A stretch of 9,254 nucleotides of DNA, from the NCBI GenBank assembly GCA_900320035.1, contig ONQU01000119.1, forward strand, positions 1-9,254, read 5' to 3'. The position numbers and the translations under genes were made by a program. Shown here piece after piece: positions 1-6,285 of this stretch; the stretch's first letter is position 1; each line of letters begins with the position of its first letter. The notes under the pieces are model-generated. The model had not been told where the DNA came from. It made no database searches and saw only the letters and a list, made by a program, of their open reading frames with translations. The DNA is from an uncultured Rhodospirillaceae bacterium. Its GTDB lineage: Bacteria; Pseudomonadota; Alphaproteobacteria; RF32; CAG-239.

Positions 1-476
1 CGTGTGGTATAATCTTTATCACCGCAAATAATATCAAAATTAAGCTTTTCAGTAGGATATAAAGGTGTTAAGTTATCAAAATTTACGCGTAATTTAGACT
101 TTTCAGGATCATCAAAATTGATTGTATTAACTTTTGTTAAAGCAAAATAACGTTCATTTTCTTTCGGTGCTCTAATTTCACCTTCAACCGTATCGCCTGT
201 ACGTAAACCAAATTTTTTAACTTGTTGCGGCGAAACATATATATCATCAGCGCTGGCTAAATAATTTGAATTTGACGAACGTAAGAATCCGAAACCATCG
301 GGTAATACTTCTATAACACCATCGCCGCAGATAACCTTATCATCTTCTGCTAATTTTTTCATAATAGCAAATACTAAATCTTGAACCCGCATAGATGATG
401 CGTCTTCAACCCCTAAATCTTCAGCTTGAGTCAATAACTCCGTTGGAGATTTTTCCTTTAATTCTTTTAAATGCAT
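1..476 (-). CDS. rho: Transcription termination factor Rho, N-terminal part (cut by window edge)
   Basis: Rho is the hexameric RNA-dependent ATPase that ends transcription at unstructured C-rich RNA. Only the first 158 codons lie in the window; the ATPase domain is beyond the left edge. The visible protein begins MHLKELKEKSPTELL, a typical helical Rho N-terminal domain (about residues 1-45). It continues into the cold-shock-like RNA-binding fold, with GVIEVLPDGFGFLRS, DDIYVSPQQVKKFGLRTGD, IRAPKENERYFAL and FDNLTPLYPTEKL, all hallmark Rho stretches. The start is the ATG at 476-474, preceded by AAGG (482-485) at a 5-base spacing. It is divergent from coaE, with the candidate origin between them. 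Identification is secure from sequence similarity recalled for the family. Confidence 0.96.
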   Translation of the reverse strand, partial: MHLKELKEKSPTELLTQAEDLGVEDASSMRVQDLVFAIMKKLAEDDKVICGDGVIEVLPDGFGFLRSSNSNYLASADDIYVSPQQVKKFGLRTGDTVEGEIRAPKENERYFALTKVNTINFDDPEKSKLRVNFDNLTPLYPTEKLNFDIICGDKDYTT

Positions 477-529
477 ATTAACCTTATTTGATTTTTTAAA
501 TTGAGAAAATTTTTGAAATTTATGTTTTG

Positions 530-558
530 CTTATAAATAAGAAGTTTTGATAAGTCAA
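530..558 (-). promoter_or_regulatory. Promoter of rho
   Basis: Read on the minus strand, TTGACT (558-553) and TATAAG (535-530) are separated by exactly 17 bases, a near-consensus sigma-70-type promoter. Transcription would start near 523, leaving a leader of roughly 45 bases before the rho start codon. The function is inferred from motif and position only. Confidence 0.6.
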
Positions 559-735
559 CTCTTTTTTGCACATTTTTTATCCATTTAATTATTTATTTAA
601 AATGTAGTTTTTGTTATATAAGTTGTTTTTTGTGTTAATTATTTTTTTTACGCATTTATATCCACATATAATATATATTATGTACCTTTTTATTTTTTAT
701 GAAATCAAATATTTAATAAATTTATAAACATTACT

Positions 736-766
736 AACATGTTGTTGAAAAAGTTGTGAACATGTT
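736..766. repeat. Paired AACATGTT palindromes forming a larger dyad
   Basis: The 8-base palindrome AACATGTT occurs at 736-743 and again at 759-766, 23 bases centre to centre, so both face nearly the same side of the helix. With flanking bases (TAACATGTTG and GAACATGTTA) the two copies form an imperfect inverted repeat. This resembles a binding site for a dimeric protein. Which protein binds, and whether it controls coaE or replication, is not visible. Confidence 0.4.
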
Positions 767-884
767 AATAAGTTTATGAATATTTTTGCTAATATGTATA
801 TAGTTTGCTAGAAATTTCAAGAAGGGCATTTTTATCCACATTTTATATTTTGCTTTGTTGATAAAAGAGTTAATTTATTGAAAA

Positions 885-888
885 AAGG
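885..888 (+). promoter_or_regulatory. Ribosome binding site that fixes the coaE start
   Basis: AAGG at the end of an A-run lies 7 bases before the ATG at 896. The in-frame TTG at 878 lies upstream of this site and has no comparable site of its own, so the ATG at 896 is preferred. Confidence 0.6.
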
Positions 889-895
889 TAATAAA

Positions 896-1477
896 ATGAT
901 AATTGTTGGTATAACGGGTTGTATAGGTTGCGGTAAAACTTATTTAGCAAATATCATCGAAAGTATAGGTTATAAAGTTTATAATCCGGATAGATGGACG
1001 CGTGAACTTTATCAAAAAATGTCCTTTTTATCTATCATAAAACAAAATTTTCCGACAGTTTTTAATAGTGATGTGTTTAATAAAAGAGCACTTCGGCAAT
1101 TGGTTTTCGATGATAATAAACAATTGAAAAAACTGGAAAATATAATTTATCCTTATTTAAAACAAAGATTAAAAAAACTAATTAATAGGAAGGCAAAAAA
1201 GGATGATATTTTATTTTTAGATGTAGCTTTACTTTTGGAATTCGGTTGGGATAAATATTGTGATTATATCATTGTGGCTGATGCCGCTGATGATGTACAA
1301 TGTGCAAGGGTGATGAAGCGTGATGGAATTTCGGCAGCCGATTTTGCTAAAATTATGGCGGTGCAAATACCAAAAAAAGAAAAAGAAGTATATGCGGATT
1401 GGGTAGTTAATACCGAGCAGCCGCAAAATATTTTAAGAGTACAATTAATAAAGTTTATTAAAGAGATATTAGAATGA
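896..1477 (+). CDS. coaE: Dephospho-CoA kinase
   Basis: CoaE phosphorylates the 3'-hydroxyl of dephospho-CoA with ATP, the last cytoplasmic step of coenzyme A synthesis. From the ATG at 896 the protein has 193 residues, close to the usual size of about 200. Visible motifs are the Walker A loop GCIGCGKT (residues 8-15); D32 in YNPDR, matching the conserved Asp33 of the E. coli enzyme; KRALRQLVF; LLLEFGWDKYCDYIIVADA; and the lid-like KRDGIS...Q...K...ADWVVN. Some normally conserved positions differ: cysteines sit inside the P-loop, Tyr replaces His in the usual HP motif (IIYPYL), and Ala replaces Pro before LLLE. The gene overlaps dnaQ by the four bases ATGA, so translation is probably coupled. 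A longer TTG start at 878 is possible but less likely. Confidence 0.93.
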   Translation: MIIVGITGCIGCGKTYLANIIESIGYKVYNPDRWTRELYQKMSFLSIIKQNFPTVFNSDVFNKRALRQLVFDDNKQLKKLENIIYPYLKQRLKKLINRKAKKDDILFLDVALLLEFGWDKYCDYIIVADAADDVQCARVMKRDGISAADFAKIMAVQIPKKEKEVYADWVVNTEQPQNILRVQLIKFIKEILE

Positions 1478-2166
1478 GAGAAATTTGTTTTGATACCGAA
1501 ACAACAGGTTTAGATCCGTTAAGTGGCGACAGATTAGTGGAAATTGGTGCTGTTGAGTTAATAAATCATGTTAAAACCGGTAAAATTTTTCATGAATACA
1601 TCAATCCGGAACGAGATGTACCCGAAGAAGTAGTAAAAGTGCACGGCTTAACAAATGAATTTTTGGCTGATAAGCCTAAATTTGCCGAGATTGCACAAAA
1701 GTGGGTAGATTTTATTGGTGATGATGGTATTTTTGTGGCACATAATGCTGAATTTGATATGAAATTTATTAATTATGAGCTTAAAAAATGCGGTTTTGCC
1801 ACTTATGAATGGGATAGAGTTGTTGATACACTTGCTTTAGCGCGCAGTGAATTTCCGGGAGCACGTAATAATTTAGATGCTTTATGTCGGCGTTTTAATA
1901 TAGATAATTCGGCGCGTACATTTCACGGTGCTTTACTCGATGCTGAATTATTAGCTGAAGTATATTTACAGCTTTTAGGTGGTGATGAACCGAGTATTAA
2001 GTTTATACAGACAACCAAACAAAATAAAGTATCAAATAATGCAAAAAGAGTTGAAATAATAGAGCGGCATTTTAATATATCGGCAGCGGAAGAAGAAAAT
2101 CATCTAAAATTTTTAGAAAAAAATTTACAGAATGCTTTATGGTTGAAAAAAGATGAAAGTGCTTAG
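1474..2166 (+). CDS. dnaQ: DNA polymerase III epsilon subunit (3'-5' proofreading exonuclease)
   Basis: DnaQ is the editing exonuclease of the replicative polymerase core. The 230 residues compare with 243 in E. coli. All DEDDh catalytic elements are present: DTETTGLD (D7, E9), HNAEFDMKF (D95) and HGALLDAELL (H151, D156). The N-terminal 170 or so residues are the exonuclease fold. The charged, helical C-terminal stretch with EEENHLKFLEKNLQNALW is the expected tail that contacts the polymerase alpha subunit. The gene is joined to coaE by an ATGA overlap and overlaps the next gene by 14 bases. The coaE-dnaQ pairing is a familiar alphaproteobacterial arrangement near the origin. No key residue is missing. 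Confidence 0.95.
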   Translation: MREICFDTETTGLDPLSGDRLVEIGAVELINHVKTGKIFHEYINPERDVPEEVVKVHGLTNEFLADKPKFAEIAQKWVDFIGDDGIFVAHNAEFDMKFINYELKKCGFATYEWDRVVDTLALARSEFPGARNNLDALCRRFNIDNSARTFHGALLDAELLAEVYLQLLGGDEPSIKFIQTTKQNKVSNNAKRVEIIERHFNISAAEEENHLKFLEKNLQNALWLKKDESA

Positions 2167-3424
2167 TTATATACAATATATCAAACAAATTTATATTAAT
2201 AAACAAATGCTTGTATTAATGTCACTTGGTTTTTCCAGCGGCTTTCCTTTTTTATTGGTTTTCGGAACTTTAACATTATGGTTAAAGCAAGCAGGCTTGG
2301 CTTTAGCGGTAATAGGTACTTTTTCTTTGGTAAAAATTCCATATTCCATCAAATGGTTGTGGTCACCGCTGATTGATAATATAAAAATACCGTATTTACA
2401 TAAATTAGGCCGACGTCGTTCATGGGCTTTGATTATTCAAATTTTACTGTTTACGGCAATATTTGCAATGTCATATATAAATCCGGCTCAAAATTCCGGT
2501 TTAATGGCGGTTTTAGCCTGTATTACCGCTTTTTTATCGGCATCGCAAGATATAGTTTTAGATGCTTATCGGGTAGAATGTTTTGCGAGTGAACCTAATA
2601 AACAAGCCAACGGCGTGGCTATTTTTGTGTTAGGTTATCGCTTGGGTTTAATTTATTCCGGCGCCGGTGCACTGTATTTAGCCGCTTTATATGATTGGAA
2701 TACAGCTTATAAATTTATGGCTTGTGGTGCGCTGATCGGTTTATGCGCGATATTATATACCAACGAAGCGGTAATCTATCAATATAAAAAACAAAAGCAA
2801 AAAATCACAGAATTTTTAAATACTTCTGTTGTTGAACCTTTTAAGGATTTTATAAAAAATCAACACTGGGGCTGGATAATATTGCTTATTTTTACTTATC
2901 ACTTGAGTAATGCTTATGTAAATCCGTTGCTTAATCCGTTTTATGATGATATGGAATTTACCAAAATAGAAATTGCTAATGTGATGAAGCTTTATGGTAT
3001 GATTGCAGCAATTCTGGGTGGTATTGTCGGTGGTTTGGTAATTTCTAAAATAGGTCTGAAAAAAGGGCTTTTTTACTTTGGTATTTTACAATGTTTATCA
3101 ACACTGTTGTTTTCATTACAAGCAATCTATGGACATAATATGCCTTTGTTTATCACGGTGGTTACGGTGGAAAATTTTGTTTCCGGCTTAGCAACAACCG
3201 CTTTGGTGGCCTATATTTCATCGCTATGTAATAAAGCATATACAGCCACGCAATATGCACTTTTATCTTCTGTTGTTGGTATATCGCGTGATATTTTTTC
3301 AGCCAGTAGCGGTATTGTTGCCACCACAGTCGGCTGGAAGTTGTTTTTTGTAATTTCAGCCCTGATGAGCATACCGAGTTTGTTTATTATAAGTTTGCTT
3401 ATTAAAGATGATAAGAAAGTTTAA
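2153..3424 (+). CDS. ampG: AmpG-family muropeptide permease (major facilitator superfamily)
   Basis: AmpG-type permeases import GlcNAc-anhydroMurNAc peptides released during wall turnover so that the cytoplasm can recycle them. The 423-residue product is hydrophobic throughout, consistent with about 12 membrane helices. It shows family signatures: LGFSSGFPFLLVFGTLTLWL (24-43), SIKWLWSPLIDN followed by KLGRRRSW (about 65-91), and SQDIVLDAYRVE (131-142). It is shorter than E. coli AmpG (491), mainly lacking the extra C-terminal part, as many alphaproteobacterial members do. The start lies 14 bases inside dnaQ with only an A-rich ribosome site, so expression is probably coupled to dnaQ. The exact substrate cannot be read from sequence; another solute of the same transporter family is possible. 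Confidence 0.85.
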   Translation: MKVLSYIQYIKQIYINKQMLVLMSLGFSSGFPFLLVFGTLTLWLKQAGLALAVIGTFSLVKIPYSIKWLWSPLIDNIKIPYLHKLGRRRSWALIIQILLFTAIFAMSYINPAQNSGLMAVLACITAFLSASQDIVLDAYRVECFASEPNKQANGVAIFVLGYRLGLIYSGAGALYLAALYDWNTAYKFMACGALIGLCAILYTNEAVIYQYKKQKQKITEFLNTSVVEPFKDFIKNQHWGWIILLIFTYHLSNAYVNPLLNPFYDDMEFTKIEIANVMKLYGMIAAILGGIVGGLVISKIGLKKGLFYFGILQCLSTLLFSLQAIYGHNMPLFITVVTVENFVSGLATTALVAYISSLCNKAYTATQYALLSSVVGISRDIFSASSGIVATTVGWKLFFVISALMSIPSLFIISLLIKDDKKV

Positions 3425-3442
3425 GCAAATTTTTTAATTTGC
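3425..3442 (+). terminator. Possible weak terminator after ampG
   Basis: GCAAATT and AATTTGC form a 7-base stem around a TTTT loop, starting directly at the ampG stop codon. The stem is AT-rich and is not followed at once by a T-run, although ATTTTT occurs about 10 bases later. It may be a weak terminator or an RNA 3'-end stabiliser. The stretch from here to 3580 shows no gene or other recognisable element. Confidence 0.3.
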
Positions 3443-3580
3443 AGATTCCTTGATTTTTGCTCCGTAAAGAAAGGATGACCGTATAAAAAACAGTGCAATG
3501 AGGTGATGATATTTGTTAGATATGTTATTTCTTTAAGCATAGTGAGGTTAGGGTATTAGGCGAGCGATGAAAAAGGAAAA

Positions 3581-3627
3581 GATTAAAACAAATGCCGCAC
3601 TTTAGGGGTGCAGCATTTGTTTTAATC
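3581..3627. terminator. Long near-perfect hairpin, bidirectional intrinsic terminator
   Basis: Twenty-base arms (3581-3600 and 3608-3627) pair with one mismatch around the 7-base loop TTTAGGG; the inner part is GC-richer (GCCGCAC / GTGCAGC). The outer A/T runs place T-rich RNA at the 3' side on both strands. On the minus strand a further T-rich tail follows (below 3581), and the stop codon of the 48-codon reading frame lies within the right arm. It probably ends that small gene and may also stop read-through from ampG. Confidence 0.7.
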
Positions 3628-3768
3628 ATCATCTTCATCATAGTCGGTCCAATCATCAGAGTCGAAATTAAGGTCTTTAAAAACTTCCTTGAATGATTGG
3701 GCTGCGTAAACACCGACGGCAATAAGCAGAGCCACCGGCACAGCAATTTTGAACAATGTTTTTTTCAT
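3622..3768 (-). CDS. Small membrane-anchored or secreted protein with acidic tail, function unknown
   Basis: An ATG at 3768-3766 opens 48 codons ending in TAA inside the terminator hairpin. The product starts MKKTLFKIAVPVALLIAVG, a basic start plus hydrophobic core like a signal peptide or single membrane helix (residues 5-22). A possible cleavage motif VYA-A lies at 20-23. After a short charged stretch (SFKEVFKDLNF) the tail is extremely acidic: 9 of the last 13 residues are Asp or Glu, with W40 and Y43. If exported, about 25 residues would face the periplasm. No good ribosome site precedes the ATG, which lowers confidence. The fused terminator and the coherent signal-plus-mature composition support a real gene. 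No family is recognised. Confidence 0.5.
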   Translation of the reverse strand: MKKTLFKIAVPVALLIAVGVYAAQSFKEVFKDLNFDSDDWTDYDEDDD

Positions 3769-3861
3769 AAAATCAAATAATAAACGTATCCCGAGGTACG
3801 CATTAGTTTATAATATATAGATAACTTTATGTTGATCGTAGGTTACAAAAAAAGGTATTTG

Positions 3862-3890
3862 TTGTCAAGTATAAAAAGTTCAATTATTAT
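3862..3890 (+). promoter_or_regulatory. Promoter of the type IVb pilus operon
   Basis: TTGTCA (3862-3867) and TATTAT (3885-3890) are 17 bases apart, a near-consensus promoter. The start would be near 3897, giving a leader of about 120 bases before the first pilus gene. A perfect 14-base AT palindrome AAAAATATATTTTT (3897-3910) sits at the predicted start and could be an operator or mere AT-richness. A second -10-like TATAAT at 3929-3934 lacks a good -35. Confidence 0.55.
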
Positions 3891-4015
3891 GTGTGTAAAA
3901 ATATATTTTTCTATTAACGGTATTTTAATATAATTTGTTGTATCTTCAAACAAAAGACTAGGATATTTGTGCCTTTTTGGTTTGAATATTCGAGCAAATA
4001 CAGGATGTTAATTAG

Positions 4016-5521
4016 ATGCCAAAATTTGGTTTAAAATGCTTCTTAGGAAGTTTCATTCTTTCGTTAGCCGCTGTTTTTGCAGCGACTAAGGCGTATTTAT
4101 TTTATCCGTCTGAGTTTGGGACGGAAGATGAAAATGTTGCTAATATTAAGGTGTGCAATATTGATTTGTTTGCCAATAATAACGAAGAAGACTTAATTAG
4201 GCTCAAATATGAAAAGTTAATGGCCGAAGAAGACGAGAAAAACGATGCTTTAGATGTTGCAGCCGATCTGCGGCAAGTAGAACAGCTTGCAACGGCAGAA
4301 AATGTAACATCAGAGATTTTATTTGCCCCGACGGAAGATGATGAACAGGTGGCTGAAACAGCGCAAGTTACGGAAATAGAAGATGTAGCGGAGAAAGCTG
4401 ATCAAAGTTTGGATACAGTTACGAATCAGGCGGATGCAAGCGATGATGAATTTAAAATTACCGATGCCGCGGAAGCAACAATGTTTGAGATTCCGTTGAC
4501 GCACAGCTTTGCACCACAGGACAGTAAGGTGGCTGTAACAGAGCAAGCGGAAAACAATCAGTTAGCGTTAGCTGATGAAAATGTAAAAGTAGATAACTTG
4601 GGAGTTGAAAGTAAAACGACTGCTGCTAAGAAAGAAGTGCCGTCATTAGACGATGATGATCCGTGGGAAGTGGCTGAGGTTGCAAATAAAAATATAACCC
4701 GCAATCAGAGAGCTGAAACGGTAAAAGAAACAACTACGGGCAATAGTGTGCCTTATAAAATGCAGAAGAACATTTTGATTCCGATACCAGATGAAATTGC
4801 TAACGACAAGAATTTGACGCCACAATTTTCATCTTCGGCAGAGAATATTAAGCTGGAAGAAGAATTACGGCGTAAGCACGGACGGCCGCCGCTTAATGCT
4901 TCGGAAAGTGAAGTTAAAGCCAAAGAGAATAGTGGCGGTATTTCAACAAAGGTAACAAAGAAACAGGAAGATGAGCCTGTTTATGATTCTTCAGATGACG
5001 ACAATGCGGAAGTGCAGGAAGAAGGTGGTAGTTTGACCGATAGTATTGCAGCTTGGTTCTCCAGCGATAGAAAAAAAGCGAAGGACGATAATTCGCAAAA
5101 AGAAAAATCAGAGGATTCTTCCAAGCAAAACGAATCTTCATTATTTCGTAAACTTTTGGGATTAGGCGTGGCCAGTAAAGATAATATTGCGCCAACGGAG
5201 CTGAAATTGTCATTTCAAGCTAATCGGGCAGAAATTTCCGGGCAAACCTTAGAGTGGATTAAGGCGTTCTCGGAGAATGTGGTTAAATATGATGATGTTG
5301 CAATAGAGATTCGGATTGATCGTTCAGCATCATATGAATTGCAGCAGAAAAGATTGAATCTACTTTACAAAATATTGGCAAATAATGGCGTAGAATATCG
5401 TAAAATTAACATAATTTTTACCGATAGAGAGCCAAATTCGTTTATTATTAGGAATGTTCGTTATGTAACAAAAGAAGAAAAAGCAGAAGTGGTGGCCAAA
5501 GGCAAAAGTCCTTGGTATTGA
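4016..5521 (+). CDS. Membrane-anchored acidic protein with divergent OmpA-like C-terminal domain, first gene of pilus operon
   Basis: The 501 residues fall into three parts. Residues 5-30 are a basic start plus hydrophobic helix, a signal anchor or signal peptide. Residues 31-390 are a long, Asp/Glu-, Lys-, Ser- and Ala-rich low-complexity region that is probably disordered. Residues 395-485 look like an OmpA-like peptidoglycan-binding fold. In that domain LKLSFQANRAEISGQTLEWI opens the fold, EIRIDRSAS carries D435, and ELQQKRLNLLYKILANNGVE carries R446, the positions corresponding to the Asp and Arg that hold diaminopimelate in OmpA. The usual GHTD...G...N..LS motif is badly eroded, so binding is uncertain. 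AGGA (4002-4005) lies 10 bases before the ATG. It precedes the TcpQ-like lipoprotein by 35 bases. Inference: it spans the periplasm and ties the pilus secretin complex to the wall. Confidence 0.7.
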   Translation: MPKFGLKCFLGSFILSLAAVFAATKAYLFYPSEFGTEDENVANIKVCNIDLFANNNEEDLIRLKYEKLMAEEDEKNDALDVAADLRQVEQLATAENVTSEILFAPTEDDEQVAETAQVTEIEDVAEKADQSLDTVTNQADASDDEFKITDAAEATMFEIPLTHSFAPQDSKVAVTEQAENNQLALADENVKVDNLGVESKTTAAKKEVPSLDDDDPWEVAEVANKNITRNQRAETVKETTTGNSVPYKMQKNILIPIPDEIANDKNLTPQFSSSAENIKLEEELRRKHGRPPLNASESEVKAKENSGGISTKVTKKQEDEPVYDSSDDDNAEVQEEGGSLTDSIAAWFSSDRKKAKDDNSQKEKSEDSSKQNESSLFRKLLGLGVASKDNIAPTELKLSFQANRAEISGQTLEWIKAFSENVVKYDDVAIEIRIDRSASYELQQKRLNLLYKILANNGVEYRKINIIFTDREPNSFIIRNVRYVTKEEKAEVVAKGKSPWY

Positions 5522-5556
5522 TGCTTTAAAGTTAACAAGTGTTATAGGAAAATACG

Positions 5557-6285
5557 ATGAGATACACAGATAAAACAATGAAAAAACAAATAACAGTAGC
5601 TTTGGTTTTGAGCAGTTTATTGGCGGCGACCGGCTGTGTTTTTGATAATGGCAGTTATGCGCGACCAAGCAACATTATAGCAGAAGATGCTGAGTGTGCT
5701 GATGGAATTTGCACCAGTAACCAAGAATATACGGCTGTTTGCGTTGAAAACACCGATGGTTATAGTGAATGTCGTGATGAGAGTGCTGTAAACTATACGC
5801 GCACGGCGGCTGATTTTAGAGAGTATGGTGAAAGAAGTCCGCGTGATCATCGTATTACGCAGGCGGGTGCCGGTAATAATGTATCTGCATCGATTAGACC
5901 AAGTATTGATAATGAAGTGATAGAATATGAAGCGCAAGTTGCTGGTATGGCATCTGCTCAAGGAATTAACGGCTACACACCATCACAAGCTGATCCGGTG
6001 TCGGCAGAAGAAACAGCAACCAGAGATTGGTTGGCTGAAGAAGGACAAAGTTTGAAAGAATTGTTAACGCAATGGAGTGATGAATCCGGTTGGCGTTTGA
6101 TTTGGAAGACCAATCGTAATTACACATTGAATGCGGGGGCAATGTTCCGTGGTAATTTTGCCGATGTTGCGTCTGCTTTAGTGAGAGCTTTCGCGCGAGC
6201 CAGACCGGCACCGATTGCGACATTTTATAAAGGTAATCGCGTTTTAGTGATTGAAACAATGGAGGATGAAAATGCGTATGATTAA
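5557..6285 (+). CDS. TcpQ/PilL-like outer-membrane lipoprotein, secretin partner
   Basis: The 242-residue product begins with a lipoprotein signal peptide ending LLAATGC, giving lipidated C27; residue +2 is Val, so outer-membrane sorting is expected. Just after it four cysteines (47, 52, 62, 72) could form two disulfides. A linker follows, and residues 156-236 resemble the TcpQ domain: RDWLAEEGQSLKELLTQWS, GWRLIWKTNRNYTLNA, FRGNFADVASALVRAF and FYKGNRVLVIE. In the toxin-coregulated pilus, TcpQ localises and stabilises the TcpC secretin; R64 PilL is the corresponding lipoprotein. AGGA (5546-5549) sits 7 bases before the ATG at 5557, so this start is kept over the internal ATG at 5578, though the latter would also give a complete signal peptide. 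It overlaps the secretin gene by 14 bases, supporting a joint function. Confidence 0.72.
   Translation: MRYTDKTMKKQITVALVLSSLLAATGCVFDNGSYARPSNIIAEDAECADGICTSNQEYTAVCVENTDGYSECRDESAVNYTRTAADFREYGERSPRDHRITQAGAGNNVSASIRPSIDNEVIEYEAQVAGMASAQGINGYTPSQADPVSAEETATRDWLAEEGQSLKELLTQWSDESGWRLIWKTNRNYTLNAGAMFRGNFADVASALVRAFARARPAPIATFYKGNRVLVIETMEDENAYD
6261..6265 (+). promoter_or_regulatory. Ribosome binding site that fixes the secretin start
   Basis: A strong GGAGG lies inside the end of the preceding gene. It is 6 bases before the ATG at 6272, directly adjacent to the ATG at 6266 (too close) and 12 bases before the ATG at 6278. The start at 6272 is therefore the best choice, and an upstream TTG at 6251 is unlikely. 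Confidence 0.7.

Larger units (their letters stand above)
477..895. other. AT-rich rho-coaE spacer, candidate chromosomal replication origin (oriC)
   Basis: This very AT-rich stretch has no gene. Seen directly: a perfect DnaA box TTATCCACA at 832-840; ATATCCACA at 658-666 (8 of 9); TGTTGATAA at 856-864, which is 8 of 9 to the reverse box; and TTTTGCACA at 564-572, one mismatch to TTATNCACA. An IHF-consensus match (AATCAA-ATAT-TTA) lies at 703-715, between the DnaA-like sites, and two AACATGTT palindromes lie at 736-743 and 759-766. Known: in many alphaproteobacteria the origin lies in the rho/hemE to coaE/dnaQ neighbourhood. Inference: this is oriC. It must also carry the promoters of both divergent genes. 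A TTAA-N8-TTAA pair at 585-600 is one base off the CtrA spacing and is not claimed as a site. Confidence 0.45.

Noticed and set aside
585..600. TTAA...TTAA pair resembling a CtrA binding site in the candidate origin
   Set aside because: The gap is 8 bases, not the 7 of the CtrA consensus, and TTAA pairs are frequent in such AT-rich DNA.
878..895. TTG start extending CoaE by six residues
   Set aside because: The ribosome site AAGG lies downstream of it and correctly spaced for the ATG at 896.
3508..3561. Short rightward frame MIFVRYVISLSIVRLGY after GAGGTG
   Set aside because: Only 17 codons, and the ribosome-like motif touches the start codon, so it cannot serve it.
3525..3746. 73-codon leftward frame overlapping the small acidic-tailed gene
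   Set aside because: It is in another frame, lacks coherent composition and runs through the terminator hairpin; the 48-codon frame is the better candidate.
3785..3800. Small hairpin CGTATC-CCGA-GGTACG upstream of the 48-codon frame
   Set aside because: Only six pairs with one wobble and no T-run; likely chance.
4914..5213. Leftward open frames inside the pilus genes (also 5360-5668, 5617-5961, 5966-6259, 7844-8161)
   Set aside because: They are antisense shadows of well-supported genes, with no ribosome sites or recognisable domains.
6251..6271. Upstream TTG and ATG starts for the secretin
   Set aside because: The GGAGG at 6261-6265 is downstream of the TTG and abuts the ATG at 6266; ATG 6272 has proper spacing and gives a normal lipoprotein signal.
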